Under the pieces are notes generated by a model. It was not told where the DNA came from. It did not search any database and was given only the letters and a program-made list of their open reading frames with translations. A stretch of 64,000 nt of DNA from Fusobacteriaceae bacterium (lineage in GTDB: Bacteria; Fusobacteriota; Fusobacteriia; Fusobacteriales; Fusobacteriaceae): NCBI GenBank assembly GCA_900764925.1, contig CAAFPW010000091.1, forward strand, positions 65,678 to 129,677. Reading direction: 5' to 3'. Positions 44,417-53,074 of this stretch are shown one piece after another; position 1 is the first letter of the stretch; each line of letters begins with the position of its first letter. A program made the translations under genes and the position numbers.

Positions 44417-45706
44417 ATGAATAGATTAATCAGCATATTAGAAGAAAAATTAGTACCAGTTGCTGCGTGGATTGAACAAAACAGATATATTAATGGAATT
44501 AGAAGAGCATTTATAATGTTAATGCCATTACTAATGATAGGATCATTATTTTTAATGATTCAAGCTTTCCCATTACCTGCTTACCAAAGAGGAATGGCTA
44601 GCTTATTAGGAGAGAATTGGAAAGAAATATTTGATATACCAGTAAATGCTACATTCTCAATGTTAGCTGTATATATATCTTTCTTAGTAGCTCAACAATT
44701 AGCAAAACAATTTGATTTAGATAGTATTGCAGTAGGGCTTTTATCAATGGCATCATTTTTAATTCTTACTCCATTAGGAAAAACAGCAGAATTTGGAAAT
44801 GTTATAACTTTTGATTGGCTAGGAAGCAAAGGTATGTTTATAGCTATGTTAATTGGTGTTGTTACAGTTATAATCTTTAGATTCTTTGTTCAAAGAAATA
44901 TCTTAGTAAAAATACCAGAAGGTGTACCACCTGAAGTAATTAGATCTTTTGAAGCTCTTATTCCAGGAGCAGTTATCTTAACATTAGCACTACTTTTAAG
45001 AGTAGGAATGGAGCATACATCATTTGGAACTATCCATGACTTTGTATATAAAGTATTAGCTGTACCATTAAAATCACTAGGAACTTCATACATAGGATCT
45101 ATGTTTACAGTATTAGCAATATCAGTACTATGGTCAGTAGGTATCAATAGTGGATCTATGGTAAACGGAATTGTAAGACCTTTCTGGTTAGAAAATCAAG
45201 TAGAAAATATAGCAGCTATGCAAGCTGGACAACCATTACCACACGTTATAACAGAGCAATTCTTTGATATGATATGGATGGGAGGAGCAGGAGCTACACT
45301 TTCACTACTATTAGCTATAATTATATTTGCAAAAAGTAAACACATAAGAGCAGTAGGAGAGATAGGAGCTGTTCCAGGATTATTTAACATAAATGAACCT
45401 GTATTATTTGGATTACCAGTAATATTAAACCCAATTATGTTAATACCTTTTAATATCATTCCATTAGTAATGGTAACTACTCAATATATAGCTATGTCAA
45501 TAGGAATAGTTTCAAGACCAATAGGAATAGCATTCCCATGGCCAACACCAGCAGTAATAAGTGGATTTTTAACAGTTGGAGATATCTCTGGATCTCTTAT
45601 GCAAGTGGTTAATCTAATAATAGGTGCAATGATATATCTACCATTCTTAAGAATCTTAGATAAGGCAGCTAAAAAAGAGGAAGAGGAAGCAAGTTCTGAA
45701 GAATAA
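44417..45706 (+). CDS. PTS lactose/cellobiose-family EIIC permease
   Basis: This 429-residue membrane permease has about 10 helices and begins with the typical amphipathic LEEKLVPVAAWIEQNRYINGIRRAF. The sugar-site loop PGLFNINEPVLFGLPVILNPIMLIPF lies near residue 320. It moves the sugar while EIIB phosphorylates it. It lies between the glycosylasparaginase and EIIB genes with 21-nt gaps. The family covers cellobiose, chitobiose and lactose, and here the neighbour enzyme suggests a GlcNAc-containing glycoside. Confidence 0.94.
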   Translation: MNRLISILEEKLVPVAAWIEQNRYINGIRRAFIMLMPLLMIGSLFLMIQAFPLPAYQRGMASLLGENWKEIFDIPVNATFSMLAVYISFLVAQQLAKQFDLDSIAVGLLSMASFLILTPLGKTAEFGNVITFDWLGSKGMFIAMLIGVVTVIIFRFFVQRNILVKIPEGVPPEVIRSFEALIPGAVILTLALLLRVGMEHTSFGTIHDFVYKVLAVPLKSLGTSYIGSMFTVLAISVLWSVGINSGSMVNGIVRPFWLENQVENIAAMQAGQPLPHVITEQFFDMIWMGGAGATLSLLLAIIIFAKSKHIRAVGEIGAVPGLFNINEPVLFGLPVILNPIMLIPFNIIPLVMVTTQYIAMSIGIVSRPIGIAFPWPTPAVISGFLTVGDISGSLMQVVNLIIGAMIYLPFLRILDKAAKKEEEEASSEE

Positions 45707-45727
45707 TTTTAAGGAGAGTGTTTATTT

Positions 45728-46033
45728 ATGAAAAAAATATTATTACTTTGTGCAGCAGGAAGGTCTACAAGCTTAATGGTTAAAAAAATGACAGAAGCAG
45801 CAGCTAAAAAGGGAATAGAAGCTGAAATAAAAGCTGTTGGACTTGAAAAATTTGAAGAGAATTTAAATAACTATGATGTTTTCCTATTAGGACCTCAAGT
45901 AAAATATAAAAAAGCTGAATTAGAAAAGATAGCAGCAACAGTTGGAAAAAAAGTAGAAGTAATCAACACAGTTGATTATGGTATGATGAAAGGGGATAAA
46001 GTTTTAGACTTTGCTCTTGGATTAATAGGATAA
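45728..46033 (+). CDS. PTS lactose/cellobiose-family EIIB component
   Basis: This 101-residue cytoplasmic EIIB has the phosphocysteine in ILLLCAAGRSTSLMVKKM (Cys about residue 8). The rest follows the family: EAEIKAVGLEKFEE, VFLLGPQVKYK and VIDTVDYGMM-like end. It completes the PTS. A hairpin after it may reduce read-through into pepV and cutC. Confidence 0.95.
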   Translation: MKKILLLCAAGRSTSLMVKKMTEAAAKKGIEAEIKAVGLEKFEENLNNYDVFLLGPQVKYKKAELEKIAATVGKKVEVINTVDYGMMKGDKVLDFALGLIG

Positions 46034-46044
46034 TAAAAATTTAT

Positions 46045-46068
46045 GGGAGCAGCTATTAAGTTGCTCCC
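46045..46068 (+). terminator. Hairpin between EIIB and pepV
   Basis: GGGAGCA (46045-46051) pairs with TGCTCCC (46062-46068). The tail TATTTTGT is only weakly T-rich, so partial termination is likely. Confidence 0.55.
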
Positions 46069-46086
46069 TATTTTGTAGAGGTAGAT

Positions 46087-47481
46087 ATGAAGATAAAAGA
46101 GTATATTGATAGTAATTTTAATAAAGTAGTAGCTGATATAATAGAGATATTAAAAATAAAAACAGTTAAAGAGGATGCTACTTGTGATGCTCCTTTTGGA
46201 AAAAATCTTAAATATGGTTTAGAAAAAACATTGGAATTAGCAAAAAGATTGGGATTCAAAACTAAAAATTTGGATAACTATGTAGGATATGCAGAGATAG
46301 GAGAGGGAGAAGAGTATATCGCCATATTGGGACATATAGATGTAGTCCCAGAGGGAGATATATCTAAATGGAGTGTTGATCCTTATGGAGGAGAGATAAT
46401 TGATAATTGTCTTGTAGCAAGAGGAGCAATAGATAATAAGGGACCAATTATCTCATCTCTTTATTCAATAAAAGCAATTTTAGAAGAAAATCCTAATTTT
46501 AATAAAAGAGTAAGAGTTATATTTGGAACAAACGAAGAGAGTGGAGATGAGGATATAAAATACTATTTAGCTCATGAAAAAGCTCCTAAATATGCTTTTA
46601 CTCCAGATGGAAGATTTCCAGTAATATTTTCTGAAAAGGGAATCTATACTTTTTCTTTTAGAGAGAGTATTGATTGGGATAAAACAGAGGTTTTAGAGAT
46701 AGAAGCTGGAACAAGATCAAATGTAGTTCCAGAGAGTGGAAGAGTTGCATTAAAAAAATCAGCATCTTCTAAATTGAAAGATACTTTGGAAAGAGTAAGC
46801 AAGATATCAAAATGTAACTTTGAAGTGGAAGAAAATGATGAAAAAATAGAGGTTACTGTAAATGGAAAGGCAGCACATGCTAGTTCTCCAGAAAGAGGGA
46901 TCAACTCTATTTTAGGAATGTATCTATTTTTAAATGAACTATTAGATGAACAGGATTCACTTAAAAATTTTGTAAAATTTATGGCACTATATGTTGGAGA
47001 GACAACAGATGGAAAACTTCTAGGAATTGATAGTCAAAATGAGGAAACAGGAGATTTAACAATCAGTGCAGGAATTACCAAGAAAATAGAGGATTATATT
47101 TCTGTTAAATTCAATATTAGATATCCAGTTTCAACTACAGAAAAAAATCTAGATGAGAGATTAGCTAAGAGAGCAGAAGAGAATGGTGTAATTTTCTTTA
47201 AAGAAAACCACAATCCACCTCTATACTTTCCAAAGGACTCTATCTTAGTAAAAAGTTTACAAGATACATATAGAGAGATAACTGGAAGAGATGAGGAACC
47301 AGCTGCATTAGGTGGAGGAACTTATGCTAAACTTATGCCTAATACTGTTGCCTTTGGACCTAATTACAGAGAGTTTAAGGGAAATCCACATAGTTTTGAT
47401 GAGTGTATGGATTTGGATATGTTAAAAATTGGAATAGAAATTTATGCTAAAGCTATACTTAAATTAAGTGAGTATATTTAA
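46087..47481 (+). CDS. pepV: M20-family dipeptidase PepV-like
   Basis: This 464-residue zinc dipeptidase has AILGHIDVVPEG (metal His and catalytic Asp near residue 80), an Asp in RGAIDNKGP, NEESGDED (general base Glu, near residue 150) and AALGGGTYAKL near the C-terminus. A lid domain lies between about residues 190 and 340. It hydrolyses a broad range of dipeptides in the cytoplasm. It follows the PTS operon after a hairpin, and could process Asp-containing peptides released with glycosylasparagine substrates. Confidence 0.93.
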   Translation: MKIKEYIDSNFNKVVADIIEILKIKTVKEDATCDAPFGKNLKYGLEKTLELAKRLGFKTKNLDNYVGYAEIGEGEEYIAILGHIDVVPEGDISKWSVDPYGGEIIDNCLVARGAIDNKGPIISSLYSIKAILEENPNFNKRVRVIFGTNEESGDEDIKYYLAHEKAPKYAFTPDGRFPVIFSEKGIYTFSFRESIDWDKTEVLEIEAGTRSNVVPESGRVALKKSASSKLKDTLERVSKISKCNFEVEENDEKIEVTVNGKAAHASSPERGINSILGMYLFLNELLDEQDSLKNFVKFMALYVGETTDGKLLGIDSQNEETGDLTISAGITKKIEDYISVKFNIRYPVSTTEKNLDERLAKRAEENGVIFFKENHNPPLYFPKDSILVKSLQDTYREITGRDEEPAALGGGTYAKLMPNTVAFGPNYREFKGNPHSFDECMDLDMLKIGIEIYAKAILKLSEYI

Positions 47482-47491
47482 GGAGGATTTA

Positions 47492-48100
47492 ATGATAAGA
47501 GAGAAGTGTATAGGGAGCTTTCTAGAGGCGATTGAAGCTGAAAAGTTAGGAGCAGAGAGAGTAGAGCTTTGTGATAATTTAGCTGAGGGAGGAACTACTC
47601 CATCTTATGGAACTATAAAGATGGTATTGGAAAAATTAAGTATTCCAGCCTTTGTAATTATTAGACCTAGAGGGGGAGATTTCTATTATACTCCTGAAGA
47701 GATCGAAATAATGAAAGAGGATATTAAACTTTGTAAAGAGTTAGGGGTAAAGGGAGTAGTAATTGGAGCTCTAAATAGAGATAATACAATCAATTATGAA
47801 GCTATAAAAGAGATGGTAGAGCTTGCAAAACCTATGTCTATAACATTTCACAAAGCAATAGATGAATTAGAAAATCCAGTAGCTGAAGTAAAAAAATTAG
47901 CTAGCTTAGGAGTTAATAGAATACTTACTTCTGGAACAAAGGAAACTGCTTTAGAGGGGCAAGATATTTTAAGAGAGATGGTAGCAGAAGCTGGAGATGA
48001 TATTATAATCATAGTTGCTGGTAGAGTTACTAAAGAGAATTTGGAAGAGGTATCTAAAGCTGTTCCAACAAAAGAGTATCATGGTAAAAAAATAGTTTAG
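47492..48100 (+). CDS. cutC: CutC-family protein
   Basis: This 202-residue TIM-barrel protein matches the CutC family: SFLEAIEAEKLGAERVELCDNLAEGGTTPS, IIRPRGGDFYYT, GVVIGALN, ITFHKAIDE and RILTSG. CutC was first linked to copper handling, but that role is disputed and its chemistry is unknown. ATG 47492 is chosen since AAGGAGG (47480-47486) lies after the in-frame GTG at 47468. It follows pepV by 10 nt. A strong terminator ends the unit. Confidence 0.92.
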   Translation: MIREKCIGSFLEAIEAEKLGAERVELCDNLAEGGTTPSYGTIKMVLEKLSIPAFVIIRPRGGDFYYTPEEIEIMKEDIKLCKELGVKGVVIGALNRDNTINYEAIKEMVELAKPMSITFHKAIDELENPVAEVKKLASLGVNRILTSGTKETALEGQDILREMVAEAGDDIIIIVAGRVTKENLEEVSKAVPTKEYHGKKIV

Positions 48101-48109
48101 AACAAAGTT

Positions 48110-48150
48110 GAGGAGAGTTATATAAAAATATAATAGCTCCTCTCTTTTTT
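48110..48150 (+). terminator. Terminator after cutC
   Basis: GAGGAG (48110-48115) with TTATAT pairs with ATATAA and CTCCTC (48137-48142). CTCTTTTTT-type T-run follows. Confidence 0.85.
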
Positions 48151-48221
48151 ATTGCTATTGCTAAAATGTTTAGAATGAGGTATCCTATAATTGATGAAAT
48201 ATTTAGTAAAGGGTGGTATAT

Positions 48222-49094
48222 ATGGAGAAAAAAAATGTTTACAAAGGGGCTTTAATTTTAGTGGCAGCTTCTTGGGGAAGTGGGTTCCCAATTACGAAGA
48301 TTGCCTTGGATAGTGGGATAGCACCAAATGCTTTGATGTCCATTAGGTTTTTGGTAACAGCAATAATCCTATTTTTTTATCTGGTTTTGAGTAAAACTAA
48401 AATTGAAAAATCAGAAATTAATTTGGGATTGGGAGCAGGAGTTGTTTTAGGATTAGCATTTTCTTTACAAACAGTTGGCTTGGTATATACAACATCTTCT
48501 AAAAATGCTTTTATAACTGGAGCCTATGTTGTAATGGTACCTTTTATCTCTTGGTTTTTAACAAAGGAAAAACCTAAGATTATAATTTATATAGCATCTT
48601 TTATCTGTCTTTTAGGAATAGGACTTTTATCACTAGAGGGAGATTTAAGTATGAATTATGGAGATTTTTTAACCCTTATCTGTGCTATATTTTTTGCTTT
48701 ACAGATGTCTATAATTGGAGCTACAATCAAGAAAAAAAATCCTATTGTAGTAAATACTTTTCAAATGTTAAGTGCAGGAATTTTAACATTTATTTTAAAT
48801 GTTTTATTTGAAAATTTTTCTTTGATAAGTACTAGATTAAATCTAATTCAAGTATCTGCTATCGGTTTTTTAGTAATTTGTAATACTATGATAGCATATT
48901 TGGTTCAAACAGCAGCTCAAAGACACGTGCCTGCTTCAACAACATCTTTGATACTATCTACGGAGATACTTTTTGGTGCATTAGCTTCTGTAATTTTTAT
49001 GGGGGATGATTTAACATTTAAGATGGTACTAGGAGGAATATTAATCTTTACCTCTGTTATTTTAGCAGAAGGAAATTTTAAATGGAAAAAATAG
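48222..49094 (+). CDS. DMT-superfamily (EamA) transporter
   Basis: This protein of about 290 residues has ten helices and two EamA repeats (residues 8-135 and 150-285). It begins with ALILVAASWGSGFPITKIAL and has LGLAFSLQTVGLVYTTSSKNAFITG. Members export amino acids or metabolites; the substrate cannot be read here. ATG 48222 is preferred to GTG 48213 because GGGTGG (48211-48216) spaces to it. It appears monocistronic. Confidence 0.88.
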   Translation: MEKKNVYKGALILVAASWGSGFPITKIALDSGIAPNALMSIRFLVTAIILFFYLVLSKTKIEKSEINLGLGAGVVLGLAFSLQTVGLVYTTSSKNAFITGAYVVMVPFISWFLTKEKPKIIIYIASFICLLGIGLLSLEGDLSMNYGDFLTLICAIFFALQMSIIGATIKKKNPIVVNTFQMLSAGILTFILNVLFENFSLISTRLNLIQVSAIGFLVICNTMIAYLVQTAAQRHVPASTTSLILSTEILFGALASVIFMGDDLTFKMVLGGILIFTSVILAEGNFKWKK

Positions 49095-49186
49095 AAAAAT
49101 TTTACAGAGATTTAACCCAATTTTTATTTTAAATTAACATGGAGACTATAAAATAAAAGATATAAAAAAGGAAAGAAGGAATAGAA

Positions 49187-49978
49187 ATGAATGAAAAAAA
49201 ATTATATCTTTTTGATTTAGATGGAACATTAATATTAGGAAACCAAGTTATAGATGGAGCTAGAGAAGTTATAAAAAGAATAAGAGAGACAGGTAAAGAG
49301 TTAATAATCTTTACAAATAACTCATCTAGAACTAGAAAACAGTATGTAGAAAAACTAGCAAAATTAGGGTTAGATATAAAAGAGGAAGAGATAGTAACTG
49401 CTGGATATATTACAGGAAAATATCTATTGAAAAAAAATAAGAGAGCTATATATGTATTGGGAACTGAAAAATTTAAAGAGATGTTAGAAGAGATGGGGCT
49501 GATAGTAATAAGAGAGCCACAGAAAATAGATGGGGAATATAATGTAGATGCAGTAGTAGTAGGATTGGATAGTGAGTTAAACTATGAGAAGATAAAAACA
49601 GTTTGTAAACTTTTACAAGATCCTGAGATGACATATATAGGAGCTAATCCAGATATGGTTTATCCAGTAGAAGATGGAATTTTTTATCCAGACTGTGGAA
49701 GTATAGCAAAAATGATATCCTATTCTGTAAAGAGAGTACCTAAGTTTTTAGGAAAACCTTATCATGAGATTTTTGATTATTGTTTAGAGAAAAAGGGCGT
49801 TTCTAAAGACGAGGTTGTAATTGTAGGAGATAGATTATATACAGATATTGCTTGTGGACAAGAGAATGGATGTGACACTATTTTAGTATTTACTGGGGAA
49901 GCTAAGAGAGAGGATCTGATAAATAGTGAATATCAACCTACAATGATTTTAGATAGTATAAAAGATTTAGAGATATAG
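49187..49978 (+). CDS. HAD-superfamily (NagD/PNPP-type) phosphatase
   Basis: This 263-residue IIA-type HAD hydrolase has motif I LFDLDGTLILG (Asp nucleophile about residue 9), motif II IFTNNSS, motif III Lys in FLGKPYHEIF and motif IV VIVGDRLYTDIACG. A cap domain lies between about residues 80 and 180. NagD-type enzymes dephosphorylate nucleotides or sugar phosphates and are often housekeeping or metabolite-repair enzymes. It stands alone and is followed by a bidirectional terminator. Confidence 0.92.
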   Translation: MNEKKLYLFDLDGTLILGNQVIDGAREVIKRIRETGKELIIFTNNSSRTRKQYVEKLAKLGLDIKEEEIVTAGYITGKYLLKKNKRAIYVLGTEKFKEMLEEMGLIVIREPQKIDGEYNVDAVVVGLDSELNYEKIKTVCKLLQDPEMTYIGANPDMVYPVEDGIFYPDCGSIAKMISYSVKRVPKFLGKPYHEIFDYCLEKKGVSKDEVVIVGDRLYTDIACGQENGCDTILVFTGEAKREDLINSEYQPTMILDSIKDLEI

Positions 49979-49980
49979 AA

Positions 49981-50012
49981 AAAAGTGAAGAGTTGTTTTA
50001 CTCTTCACTCTT
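49981..50012. terminator. Bidirectional terminator between HAD gene and EIIC gene
   Basis: GTGAAGAGT (49985-49993) pairs with ACTCTTCAC (50000-50008). Flanking A- and T-runs serve converging genes on both strands. It overlaps the last codons of the EIIC gene. Confidence 0.9.
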
Positions 50013-50955
50013 TTATTTTAGGTTTTAAAAAATATAGCAAAAATAGTGCTGATAAAATTCCAATTATAACAGAAAGTAAAAACTCTAATTTGTTATTAAC
50101 AAGAGATAATACAATTATACCACCATGTGGAGCCTTAGAAGTAACATGTAAAATATTAGCAGCACAGGCACCAATAGCTGAACTAATAACAGTAATAGGA
50201 AGTATCTTTATATCTTTCGTAAGATATACTAAAGCTCCTTCTGTAATTCCTAATATACCTAAAAAAATAGCTAAAGCTCCAGCATCTCTCTCCATTTTAG
50301 AAAATCTGTTTTTTAGTAAGAATTGAGCTATTCCTAAAGATAATGGTGGAATGCAAATAGCTACAGAAAGAGGGCCCATAATATCATATCTTCCATACTC
50401 TAAAGTTGTAACTCCATAGATATATGCTATCTTATTAATAGGACCTCCAAGATCAGCTCCAATCATACCACCTAAAATAAACATTAAAAAGATAATATTT
50501 TTATCATTTAAACTATTTAGATAGAGGTTAGTATTTTCAATAAAAAAAGTAATAGGATTTTTTAAAAGATAAAACATAATAACGCTACCAATTAGAGTTG
50601 AAGTTATTGGAATAAAAATAAGATACATAACAGAAGTAAACTCTATAGGAACTCGAATTTTTTTTAAAGTTTCTACAAAATATCCTATAAATATTCCAGA
50701 AAGAATACCTCCAATTAAACCTAGATGTACAAATTGTGAGAGACTTCCTAATATAAGAGCAGGTATAAATCCAGTGCTCCCACATTTTTCTTTAGCTATG
50801 AATCCAGCTAAAAGAGAAGGAACAACTAAGAAACTATAGTCACTAACAGTTTTAAAAAATTCAATTTGTGTATAAAGAGAAATAATAGACATTATTCCTC
50901 CAATTATAACAGCTGGAATAGCTTGAATTATACTTTTAATTAAAATTTTTCTCAT
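50005..50955 (-). CDS. Stand-alone fructose-type PTS EIIC-like permease
   Basis: This protein of about 316 residues is a paralogue of the EIIC domain of the upstream EIIABC. Shared blocks are GGPINKIAYIYG, IMGPLSVAICIPPLSLG, LGITEGALVYLTKD and SKAPHGGIIVL. The substrate-loop GITEGAIPFA of the fused protein is altered to GITEGALVYL, and no EIIA or EIIB domain is attached. ATG 50955 follows GGGGGTT, while upstream in-frame starts lack a good Shine-Dalgarno. It lies 57 nt after EIIABC and probably uses or modifies its EIIB. Confidence 0.82.
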   Translation of the reverse strand: MRKILIKSIIQAIPAVIIGGIMSIISLYTQIEFFKTVSDYSFLVVPSLLAGFIAKEKCGSTGFIPALILGSLSQFVHLGLIGGILSGIFIGYFVETLKKIRVPIEFTSVMYLIFIPITSTLIGSVIMFYLLKNPITFFIENTNLYLNSLNDKNIIFLMFILGGMIGADLGGPINKIAYIYGVTTLEYGRYDIMGPLSVAICIPPLSLGIAQFLLKNRFSKMERDAGALAIFLGILGITEGALVYLTKDIKILPITVISSAIGACAANILHVTSKAPHGGIIVLSLVNNKLEFLLSVIIGILSALFLLYFLKPKIKE

Positions 50956-51012
50956 AAAAATAACCCCCATTCTATTAAATAATATCATGGAGGTCATATT
51001 TTTTCAACTTAA

Positions 51013-52830
51013 CTATTTTTTCATTTTTTTCAATACATTTACCATAACAGCTGCAATCATAGAACCAACTATTACCGCAAGAACAAACATTAATTTATTA
51101 TCTACGACAGGTAAAACAATTGGACCTCCATGAGGTGCATGATCAGTTACTTTTCCAATAGCAGCAATTACAGCACCAACAGCGCTTCCTGTCATAATTG
51201 AAGGAATTACTCTTAATGGATCAGCTGCAGCAAATGGGATAGCTCCTTCTGTGATACCTATTAATCCCATAGCAAAAGCGGCTTTTCCTGCTTCTCTTTC
51301 AGTTGTTTCAAAATTTTTAGCCCCAATCATAGTAGCTAATCCCATTCCAATAGGAGGAACACATATAGCAACAGCAATAGGTCCCATAACTTCTGGAACT
51401 CCTTGAGTAATCATAGCAGAACCAAATAGGAAAGCAACCTTATTGATAGGTCCACCCATATCAAAAGATATCATTAATCCTAGTATTAGTGCTAAGAAGA
51501 CAGAACCTGTTTCCATTCCTTTTAATATATTAGTTAGACTATTCATAAATCCAGAAATAGGAGAACTAATAAAGAACATTAAAACACCAACTAATCCAGT
51601 AGACACCAATGGAATAACAAAGATAGGCATAATTGGTCTTAGACCATCTGGAACATTCCAGTTTTTAACCCACTTAGCAATATAACCAGCTGCAAATCCA
51701 GCAACCATACCACCTAAAAATCCAGCACCAGCACTATTAGCTAAAGCTCCACCTACAAGTCCAGGAGCAAGTCCAGGTCTATCAGCAATACTCATAGCTA
51801 TATATCCAGATAAAACTGGAATCATAAGTCCAAAAGCAGTAGCTCCTAAATCCATCATTGCTTTTAGGAAAGGATTTGTAACATCAGCACCAGCACCAGC
51901 CTTAATTCCAGACAATGCTATTGAAAGAGCTATTAAAACTCCACCACAAACAACTAGAGGTAACATATTAGAAACACCATTCATCAAATGTTTATATAAT
52001 CCAGTTTTTTCTTTTTTAGTGAAATTTTTAGTAGTTTTAGTATTAGTCTGATAGATTTCTCCATCACCTTTTAAAGTTTTTTCAATAAGTTCTTGAGGTA
52101 CTCTAATAGCTTCTTTTACAGCAACTTGAATAACTTTTTTCCCAGCAAATCTATCCATATCAATACTTTTATCTGCAGCTACTATTACTCCAATAGCTTT
52201 TTTTATCTCTTCAGAAGTTAACTGATTTTTTACTCCTACACTACCGTTAGTTTCAACTTTTATTTCTACTCCTAACTCATTAGCTTTATTAGTTAAAGAA
52301 TCAGCAGCCATATATGTATGTGCTATTCCAACAGGACAAGCAGTAACAGCTACAACAAAACCTTCTCTTTTTTTAGTATTGCTATTAGATATTTTATTCT
52401 CTTCATTAAATAGAGAAATTACTTCTTCAGCAGTTTTAGCTTTTTCTAATCTATTTTTAAAGTTATCATCTAATAATTTATTAGTAATTTTTGATAACAT
52501 TTCTATATGAGCATCTGTTGTTCCTTCTGGAGCTGCTATCATAAAAAACAGTCTTGATTTTTCACCATCTAAGGAATTAAAATCAACTCCTTCTTGTGAT
52601 TTACCAAAAGCTATTGCAGCTTTTTTTACTGCTTTTGTCTTTCCATGGGGGATAGCGATACCTTCTTCTAATCCAGTAGAAGACGTAGCTTCTCTCTCTC
52701 TAACGACTTTTAAATACTCTTCTTTGTTATTTAAAACTCCACCTTTATCTAAGATATCAACCATCTCTTGTAAAATTTCATCTTTAGTTTTTCCCACAAG
52801 GTTCATTTTAATAAATTCTTTACTAAGCAT
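51013..52830 (-). CDS. PTS fructose-family EIIABC
   Basis: This 605-residue fusion begins with EIIA (about residues 1-145, phospho-His in GIAIPHGKTKAVKK). EIIB follows (about 155-255, phospho-Cys in VTACPVGIAHTYMAADSL), then EIIC (about 285-605, with GGPINKVAFLFG and GLIGITEGAIPFAAADP). It imports and phosphorylates a fructose-like sugar. No fruK or other catabolic kinase is next to it, so the sugar may be fructose or another ketose or mannose-type substrate. It is divergent from the second Rep_3-like gene. Confidence 0.94.
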   Translation of the reverse strand: MLSKEFIKMNLVGKTKDEILQEMVDILDKGGVLNNKEEYLKVVREREATSSTGLEEGIAIPHGKTKAVKKAAIAFGKSQEGVDFNSLDGEKSRLFFMIAAPEGTTDAHIEMLSKITNKLLDDNFKNRLEKAKTAEEVISLFNEENKISNSNTKKREGFVVAVTACPVGIAHTYMAADSLTNKANELGVEIKVETNGSVGVKNQLTSEEIKKAIGVIVAADKSIDMDRFAGKKVIQVAVKEAIRVPQELIEKTLKGDGEIYQTNTKTTKNFTKKEKTGLYKHLMNGVSNMLPLVVCGGVLIALSIALSGIKAGAGADVTNPFLKAMMDLGATAFGLMIPVLSGYIAMSIADRPGLAPGLVGGALANSAGAGFLGGMVAGFAAGYIAKWVKNWNVPDGLRPIMPIFVIPLVSTGLVGVLMFFISSPISGFMNSLTNILKGMETGSVFLALILGLMISFDMGGPINKVAFLFGSAMITQGVPEVMGPIAVAICVPPIGMGLATMIGAKNFETTEREAGKAAFAMGLIGITEGAIPFAAADPLRVIPSIMTGSAVGAVIAAIGKVTDHAPHGGPIVLPVVDNKLMFVLAVIVGSMIAAVMVNVLKKMKK

Positions 52831-52906
52831 AAACTAACTACCTCCATAAATAATTTTATATATTCACTTAACCAATAACCAACTAGGTTTTGTTCCTTAT
52901 GTTCAT

Positions 52907-52936
52907 AATATAGAATATAAGTTATATTTTTGTCAA
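52907..52936 (-). promoter_or_regulatory. Promoter of the fructose-type PTS operon
   Basis: On the minus strand TTGACA (52936-52931) is followed after 18 nt by TATATT (52912-52907). It lies about 75 nt before the EIIABC start. Confidence 0.6.
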
Positions 52937-52960
52937 ATTTGCTATTTTTATAAAAAAATA

Positions 52961-53034
52961 TCGTCTATTAAAAATAAAAAAAGTGATATTTTTCTATTTT
53001 TTAAATTTTATTTCGTCTAAAAATGTGATAAAAT
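52961..53034. repeat. TCGTCTA direct repeats in the Rep-like/PTS divergent region
   Basis: Two direct copies are TCGTCTAttAAAAA...AAGTGATA (52961-52988) and TCGTCTAAAAATGTGATA (53013-53030). The second falls within the likely promoter of the Rep_3-like gene, whose -10 TAAAAT is at 53029-53034. The arrangement suggests binding sites for the Rep-like protein. Confidence 0.45.
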
Positions 53035-53074
53035 TAAATAAAAAAATTAAAAAAAATAGGAGAAATTAGTAGAG

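Noticed and set aside
50005..50955. Lone EIIC as a pseudogene fragment of EIIABC
   Set aside because: The frame is intact for about 316 codons, with its own Shine-Dalgarno and start and conserved permease motifs.
52961..53020. CGTC elements as ECF sigma promoters
   Set aside because: No AAC-type -35 lies 16-17 nt upstream of either CGTC (52962 or 53014), unlike the good match at 20307-20335.
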